Origin: Ursus arctos
Taxonomy: Eukaryota > Chordata > Mammalia > Carnivora > Ursidae
Length of the DNA stretch: 64,000 nucleotides
Reading direction: 5' to 3'
NCBI RefSeq assembly: GCF_023065955.2
Contig: NW_026622997.1
Location: 7,054,001 to 7,118,000, forward strand
Below the pieces are notes generated by a model. It made no database searches and had not been told where the DNA came from. It saw only the letters and a list, made by a program, of their open reading frames with translations. A program made the translations under genes and the position numbers. This document shows positions 58,105 through 64,000 of this stretch, piece after piece (positions within the stretch are counted from its first letter, which is position 1; each line of letters starts with the position of its first letter).

Positions 58105-59310
58105 AGAGGCTTAGTCCTTGAGGCATTTTCATTGTGTTAGGGAAGACAAGCAAGTAAAGAGGACACACTGCAAGGGAATGATACTGTAGCAGAGGTGATT
58201 ACCAGCCAATTAGGAGCAAAAAGAGGAAAGCTATACTGCTTGGGAAGGTCAGGGCAGGAAGAAATTTGAGTTACATGAGTAGTAGAAGTTTTCCTGCTGG
58301 TCAGTGGGCACCATGGCTGGTGTAGGGAACAATCTGGACAGAGATAAGAACATGTGAGAAGTTGAGAAAGATATTGTGATGGTTAATTCTTTTGTCAACT
58401 TAGCTAGGCGAGGGTACTCAGATATAGTCAAACACCAGTCTACATATTGCCATGAAGGTATTTTTTTAATGAGATCAGCATTCAAATCAGTAGACTTTAT
58501 TAAAGCAAATAAAGGGCTCCATCCACTCAATCAAAAAGGAAGAAGGGATTCTGCCTCCAAACAACCTTCAGACTCAAGCTGCAACATCAACTCCTCCCTT
58601 AGGTCTCCAGCCTGCCTGCCCTGAAAATTTCAGATTTATCAGACTCCACAGTCATATGAGTCAGCCAATTCCTTAAAATAAATCTCTCTTTCTGTATATA
58701 TGCAGGTAAATAGTTCTGTTTCTCTGGATACCCTGACTAATACAGATATAGTGAGTTCCCATATGTCAGCATACGAAGTGAATGGATTACAAGGTGAACA
58801 GAGAGCATTGTTACAAAGGCAGGAAAGTACTGGTCACAAAAATCCTGGACACTGGGAATTCATACTACGCATTGGGGCATGAACAGAGCCACAGAGGGTT
58901 TTAAGCAGAGGAGTGACATGATCAGATGGTCATTTCGGCTAGCGAATGAATACAAAAGAGAGAGACTAGAGGCCAAAAGTCCAGGTAGGAGATGACAATA
59001 GCCCAGGCAGGACAAGGTGACCTACCTGGGCAGTGAGAGGACCAGAGGAAGTAACTACAAAGGTTATGTTAATGGGATAAAACCAACAGGACCTGCTGGT
59101 AAAGACAGGAGCAGTGAAGGAAGAGAACAGGATGACTGCACCATTTCTGACTGACTCTTGAATGAACTGTGGTGCTGCTCTGAATTAGGATGAGAATAAA
59201 CAGAAAAATGAGTAGGAGGAAGTAAGGGGATGAATTCACCTTTGGACATATGGAGTATTTCCATGAAACACCTACATGGAAATGTTGAGGCATCTGAATT
59301 AAGGGTCTAA
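58105..59310 (-). repeat. L2 3' region, split by solo LTR
   Basis: Reverse L2 occurs on both sides of the LTR at 58375-58744. The left part has 'tgggaaggtcagggcagg'. The right part has 'gggttttaagcagaggag', 'gagtgacatgatcagatgg', 'ccaggtaggagatgacaat' and 'atggagtatttccatg'. Confidence 0.8.
58375..58744 (+). mobile_element. MLT2-type (ERV-L) solo LTR
   Basis: The 370-bp unit starts TGTGATGGTTAATTC and ends GACTAATACA. Inside are 'ttttgtcaacttagctagg', 'tgagatcagcattcaaatc', 'gtcagccaattccttaaaat' and 'ctgtttctctggataccc'. The aataaa at about 58678 serves as poly(A) signal. A perfect 5-bp TSD, gatat, lies at 58370-58374 and 58745-58749, the size expected for ERV-L. No internal sequence remains, so it arose by LTR-LTR recombination. 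The family name MLT2 is from memory of the consensus ends. Confidence 0.9.
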
Positions 59311-59954
59311 CACTCAGGAAATCAATCTGAATTCGAAAAAGTGGGCACAAAAAGTGGGTAGAGCAGAAAAGCCAGAAATGGGATCTTAAGATGCACCAAC
59401 CTTCAAAGGTGGGGGGGAAGATGAGAAGGAGGAGGAGGAGGGGGCACTAAAAGTGAGATAAAAGGAAAACCAGCAGAGGGGAAAAGGTCAAGAGAAAGTG
59501 TCTCAAAGTCACAGCAGGTGCCATGAAAACAAGTAAGACAAAGAATGAAGTTACACTGGTTTAGCAATGAAAAGTCTTTGATGACCTTTGATAATAAGAA
59601 GAAGAAGGTTTTGGGGTATGATGGGAAAGTGACTAAATACAGAGAGTTGAACAGTACTTAAGAGAGACGAAAGTGAACCTAAGTGACAGAAGACGCTTAG
59701 CTATGAAACAAGCGCTATGGGAATAATCACAGAGGTAGCTTTCCTGACGGCCCTTTGTGGAACCCTAGAAGTTGTCTGTTCCTGCCGACACAGGTGCTGG
59801 ACTATGTATTTCCTCCTCATGCGGCTCTTGCTGCAGGAGTCCCCGAGGCAGACCACTGACCACAGACAACTGACCACGACCAGGCAAAACAGTTGGGGTA
59901 TGATGTTGGAAACCCTGGCAATATGCCAAAAAGTTGGAAACTATTTTCAATTTG
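59311..59954. other. Unassigned, purine-rich
   Basis: A purine-rich stretch with GGA repeats lies at about 59409-59460. No gene is recognised. The 101-codon frame 59717-60022 runs into the SINE tail and is accidental. Confidence 0.4.
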
Positions 59955-59970
59955 CAACCAATCACTTCCT

Positions 59971-59986
59971 TTTTTTTAATTTAATT

Positions 59987-60017
<31 letters not shown>

Positions 60018-60173
60018 TTTGACAGAGAAAGCACAAGCAGGCAGAAGGAAAGGGAGAAGGAGAAGCAGGCTCCACACTGAGCAAGGAGCCTGATGAGGGC
60101 TCAATCCCAGGACCCTGGGATCATGACCTGAGCTGAAGGCAGATGCTTAACTGACTGAGCCACCCAAGCGCCC
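59971..60173 (-). mobile_element. CAN-SINE with expanded ATTT tail
   Basis: Reverse CAN-SINE; its tail mirror holds about ten ATTT units (59980-60020) and its head ends 'gccacccaagcgcccc'. A 16-bp TSD with two differences (caaccaat[ca/tg]cttcct) lies at 59955-59970 and 60174-60189. Confidence 0.95.
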
Positions 60174-60374
60174 CAACCAATTGCTTCCTGATTAAAAGAT
60201 CTCAATGATGCTTCTTATAGAAGAAATACATTTAGTAAAAGGGATCAGTGATCAGAAATATTTTGTATACAAGTTTGGTATTGTGTCCCAGAATGATAAT
60301 GATAAAGACAAAATCATGAGTACAGCATTTGTTGACTAATATCTAGTACCTTTATAAAAAACATGTTTATTTGG

Positions 60375-60575
60375 GGGCACCTGGGTGGCTCAGTCAGTTA
60401 AGCATCTGCCTTCGACTCAGGTCATGATCCCAAGGTCTTGGGATCAAGACCCAGATCAGGCTCCCTGCTCAATGGGCAGTTTACTTCCTCTCCCACTACT
60501 CCTGCTTGTGTGCTCACTCTCGCTCATTCTCTCTCTCTCTCTCTCAAATAAAATAAATAAAATCTTTTTTAAAAA
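60375..60575 (+). mobile_element. CAN-SINE
   Basis: 'gggcacctgggtggctcag' head, (CT)n run and 'aataaaatctttttt' tail are present. A 12-bp TSD, atgtttatttgg, lies at 60363-60374 and 60576-60587. It lies opposite to the SINE 200 bp upstream. Confidence 0.95.
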
Positions 60576-60684
60576 ATGTTTATTTGGTCATGAAGAGTTG
60601 GTGGAGTATTCCTGTCAAAATTATAGCATATCTTCAGGAAAAGAATTCTGGAGGAAGGTAGACTAATGTTCAGGATGGTCAATA

Positions 60685-60860
60685 GTAAAAAATCCAAGCC
60701 TACTTACTATGTGCCAGGCACTGTGTCCTTTACATGCATTATCTCATCTACCCCTCACCCTATGAGATAGGTGGTGTTATTATCCCCATTTTACAAAAGA
60801 GAAAACGGAGGCGCAGAGAGAATGAATAAGAAGCCACAGAACTAAAAATTAGGAAATAGG
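60685..60860 (-). repeat. MIR
   Basis: A well-preserved reverse MIR: 'actatgtgccaggcactg', 'atgcattatctcatctac', 'ttatccccattttac', 'gaggcgcagagagaatg'. Confidence 0.92.
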
Positions 60861-61785
60861 TCATCTGCACACGGGTGTGTATGCACAATTTCAGATACTG
60901 GCTGAGGTTAACAATGAGCCTTTATCCTATTGACTTTATGAAAGACAGAGGGGCAGAGCAACTGCCCCTCTAACTTACACTTTCTCCTGTTCCTGGAGGC
61001 CCTGCTCCTATACCACCGCTCTCTTCTGCAGTTCATTCTGATTCGTCCCACATCACTCTGTGTGAATAATGATTCATTTGCTAACCCTTAGATTTTCCAG
61101 CCTGGCATCCGGATCACTGTGTTTGCTATAGATCAACACTGATAATCAATACCACAGCAAAAAGGAAGCAGAAAAGCACCTGTAATTACATATCAAGCTA
61201 GGGATCAGAAGGGAGTGACTGCAAAACCCCAACGTAGAATAGAATAAGGAAATGCTTCAAGGGTAAAATGAGAAGGGTAGATTCAGAAAAGTGCCAGCTT
61301 CCATCTGGACCTTGACCTGCAAACATCATTAATGCTCCTTCCAGAACTATTTAAATAAGAGTCTACTGTTTGTTTTCGAAACTCTCCTAGGGCACAATTA
61401 CCAACCACAAGGCAATCAGTTGAGACCACAGGAGGACAAGGGCTGCCATTACAGCTCTCCTGCCATTTTTACTTCCTGCCATGTGAACTCTGTCCCCACA
61501 TGATAAGCTATTACCAGAAGGCCTAATGTGAAGAAGGGGGAAAAAGTAGGGGGAGTGGGGCAGAATAGGAAAGGGGGAAAAATTGTAAATAGGAAGAAAT
61601 AGGAGGACAGAAAACAAATAATTATGCAAGGGGGCAGTTTCTAAAAGATGACACCCAGCCAGGTTAGCAGTCAAGATTTACACACTTTGTTTTTTTTTTT
61701 TACTGATATTTTACAACATTTCACCATGCCTATGTAACACAAGACCAACTGTCAAGAAGAAAACCAACTAAGAAATCCAGATAGA
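60861..61785. other. Unassigned sequence
   Basis: No gene or named repeat was recognised. The minus frame 61387-61674 (95 codons) has no domain. A T-run lies at about 61690-61701. Confidence 0.35.
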
Positions 61786-61798
61786 ACCTCATCCTCTG

Positions 61799-61999
61799 GG
61801 ATGCCTGAGCGGCTCAGTCAGGTAAGCATCTGCCTTCGGCTCAGGTCATGATCCCAGGGTCCTGGGATCGAGTCCCACATCGGGCTCCTTGCTCAGCAGG
61901 GAGCCTGCTTCTCCCTCTGCCTGCCACTCCCCTTGCTTGTGCTCGCATGCTCTCTCTCTGACAAATAAATCAATAAAATCTTAAAAAAAAAAAAAAAAA
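61799..61999 (+). mobile_element. CAN-SINE
   Basis: 'gatgcctgagcggctcag' head, 'ttctccctctgcctgcc' body and a 16- to 18-A tail are present. The TSD is diverged ('aacctcatcctctgg' / 'aactcaccctctag'). Confidence 0.93.
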
Positions 62000-62885
62000 C
62001 AACCAACTCACCCTCTAGCCAGATGAGGACTCTGTCTCCGTTCATGTAGGATAAGGAGCCATCCCAATGCCAACCCTGTTCTGGACACTCACCAAAGACA
62101 TACTTGACTTTTCTCCAAACTAGCCTTGGATGCAGAATCCTGATTCTTGGGAAAAAATGATATAAAATCTGTGAAGTTAGAGACTCCTCTACAGTAGTGG
62201 CCAAGAACACAGTCCACAAACTTGAAAAGAATGTATCAGAGCAGTTAGGAGGCCTGTAGGATGGTGATCATTAGCTGGACCTAAGAAGTAGATTTACATA
62301 TAACTGTCCATGAGGATAAAAGTACAACCAAATTGTGGCATTCCTGTATGTTATAATAAATTTAAACATTAATAAGTTATTAAAGTGGTATGTCATTAAC
62401 AAAAATTAACTAAAAAATACACCAAGAGCAATATTCCCAAACAACAAAGGTATCATAACCATCCTATCAAGCATCAACAGTAATGGAATATGAATATCTG
62501 CAATTGTAATCTTCAATAAATAGAGCAGGAATTTTTTTTAAGCTGTTGCATATAACATGTCAAAAATTAATGAACTCTGCTTCTATTTGCATTTATTCCC
62601 CTAAATCACATCATCTCACTCAAAATATAAAACCAATAAAAACAACTAACACTTGAGCTAAAATACACAAGACAATTGTAATAGAGGCCAAGGAAGTACC
62701 ATGTGGATTACATGAGAAATCCTGAAAATGGGATTCTTCTCACCCCTGAACCCCAAGGTGTGCTCCACAGTCTGCTAAGGGCCCTTAGACTCAATCAGTA
62801 CTTGCTGACTCCTAAAGAACCATTCAGGAAAGATTCCACATCCACTATAAGATCCATATCCTATTCTAGGCCAATAACATGTGCT
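62000..62885. other. Unassigned AT-rich sequence
   Basis: No gene or named repeat was recognised. The frame 61893-62219 (minus) overlaps the SINE tail and is not a gene. Confidence 0.35.
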
Positions 62886-62889
62886 GAAA

Positions 62890-63075
62890 AGCACTGAAGC
62901 AAATCAGAAATAGTTTAGTCAAAGCAGTGAAAAAAAAGATAATAATAATACTACCAATGATTACTTCTGGCCAGTATGATTATAGGAGTTGGCTGTTGTT
63001 TCTTATTCTCCTGACACTTTATACCCTCCTATACTTTTCCAATTTTCTATAGTAAAATGTATTTTTTTTTAATAA
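62890..63075 (+). repeat. Old L1 3' end
   Basis: 'tgattacttctggccag', 'acactttataccctcc', 'cttttccaattttctatag', 'taaaatgtattttttttt' are typical of an old L1 3' terminus. Confidence 0.55.
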
Positions 63076-64000
63076 TTGGGAAAATGTTAAGGAAAAAACT
63101 CAAGTTACTCTTCAAGTCACTATCACAATCACCTTAGATGAGGGCTTCTCTGCCCAAGCTCACTTTTTTCCCCCAAGCTCACTTTTCAATCACTAGGAAT
63201 GTCTTTTCAAACAGCCAAGTCCTAGTCCCACCCTAACCCCACTAAACTGAATAGAAGAGCCAAGATTTTTCAAGCTAATGTAGTGATTCAATTGTGCCAT
63301 CAACAACTATGCTTTACAGTTGGTTCCTACCTCATCTACAAAAGGTGAATTTCTTTGGAGAGGACTGAAATTGAAGATCAAAACACCAAAAAGAAAAATT
63401 ATTCTTTTGGAATGAACTCCAAATCTAGAGACACAGCTGATTCTAGGGAGAATTTCAATAATTCCTAGAGAGTGAATGGGGAAAAATGAAACCTCGGCAG
63501 GAAATACCAAGATGGATACAGTGAATGAGGTAACAGGCTAATCATGGCTAGAGCTAAAGAATTGAATCTACAGTGCAGGGCTTGTTTTCTTGGGATTCCA
63601 GAATAAAGAGCTGTTCTGCACAGGTGAACCATGGGTCACAATGGCAGCTGGATTTCAGTGGCCACACAAGTGAGAAAAAGGCAGGGCCTGATCCCTCTGG
63701 ACACGGCCATATGTATATGGATTCTCAGAACTTACCCACAGCTCCCCAAAAACGGGCCTGTTTCCATCTTCTCAGTTCTGGGCAGCATTTCCAGGCAACT
63801 TGGGAAATCTACACGCTCCCATAGCCAAGGCATTGCCATACAAGCCCTTCTTTTCTCATTTATGCAGTGCCGACAATGGGTAGCACAACATAAAAGGAAA
63901 GCGAGCAGCAACTTAAACCTGCCAGAGCTGAACTTGGATAAAATGTACCCCCCTTAGCAGCAGAGGCACAATTCACCTTCAACAACTTTCCCTAAAGAAA
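63076..64000. other. Unassigned, with a weak MER5-like scrap
   Basis: About 63175-63245 ('cactaggaatgtcttttc', 'cctagtcccaccctaacc') weakly resembles MER5. Two overlapping plus-strand frames (63573-63824, 63631-63957; 83 and 108 codons) have no recognisable domain. The second ends inside the window, so it is not an edge-truncated gene. Confidence 0.35.

Noticed and set aside
63573..63957. Two overlapping frames near the right edge considered as an exon
   Set aside because: They conflict in frame, both carry stops inside the window and show no domain. No clear splice acceptor and donor pair brackets them.

Overview
This window is mammalian nuclear DNA, from a carnivore and most likely a bear or giant panda (Ursidae). 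It carries about 21 copies of the tRNA-Lys-derived carnivore SINE (CAN-SINE), which opens with the 'gcgcctgggtggctcag' motif. Several copies have the 3' body 'cttcttcctctcccactcc / gcttgtgttccctctctcgctggctgtc', which I associate with ursid subfamilies. Carnivora is firm; Ursidae is an inference. The window reads as intergenic or deep intronic sequence. I see no intact protein gene, CpG island, tRNA, rRNA, snRNA or CRISPR array. The longest open frames all lie in repeats or look accidental.

Layout. 1-3125: decayed internal region of an ERV-L type endogenous retrovirus on the minus strand. 3766-4246: a short L1 whose 5' part is inverted (twin priming), with a perfect 16-bp target-site duplication (TSD), sitting inside a MIR. 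6639-10068: a 5'-truncated carnivore L1 (plus strand) split by three later CAN-SINEs. 10669-11540: an LTR-like segment whose upstream part is a 3 x 140-bp tandem repeat. 11541-15260: MIR/L2 debris, then an old L1 3' end split by a MaLR (MLT1-type) solo LTR, then older L1 or HAL1 sequence. 17695-17963: an RPL38 processed pseudogene.

18-40 kb is a patchwork of MIR, L2, MER5/MER20-type hAT relics and CAN-SINEs. It includes a 146-bp sequence present twice (22.5 and 27.8 kb), a tail-to-tail L2 pair (35-36.2 kb) and a possible spliced exon at 38069-38216. 40545-42851: a nearly full-length, inactivated Tigger1 DNA transposon. 43-64 kb holds more L2, MIR, L1 and MER5 pieces, two long polypurine tracts (46.2 and 52.1 kb), an MLT2-type solo LTR cleanly nested in an L2 (58.4 kb), and an inverted CAN-SINE pair (60.0/60.4 kb).

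No genes act together here. The value of the window lies in its layered insertion history: ancient L2 and MIR first, then DNA transposons, ERV-L/MaLR and old L1, then carnivore L1, and finally CAN-SINEs, many with readable TSDs. I found no convincing new biological system. The best leads are the triplicated 140-bp array in a putative LTR promoter, the duplicated 146-bp block, the twin-primed L1, and the candidate exon. Family names come from recognising consensus features by eye and should be confirmed with RepeatMasker/Dfam.
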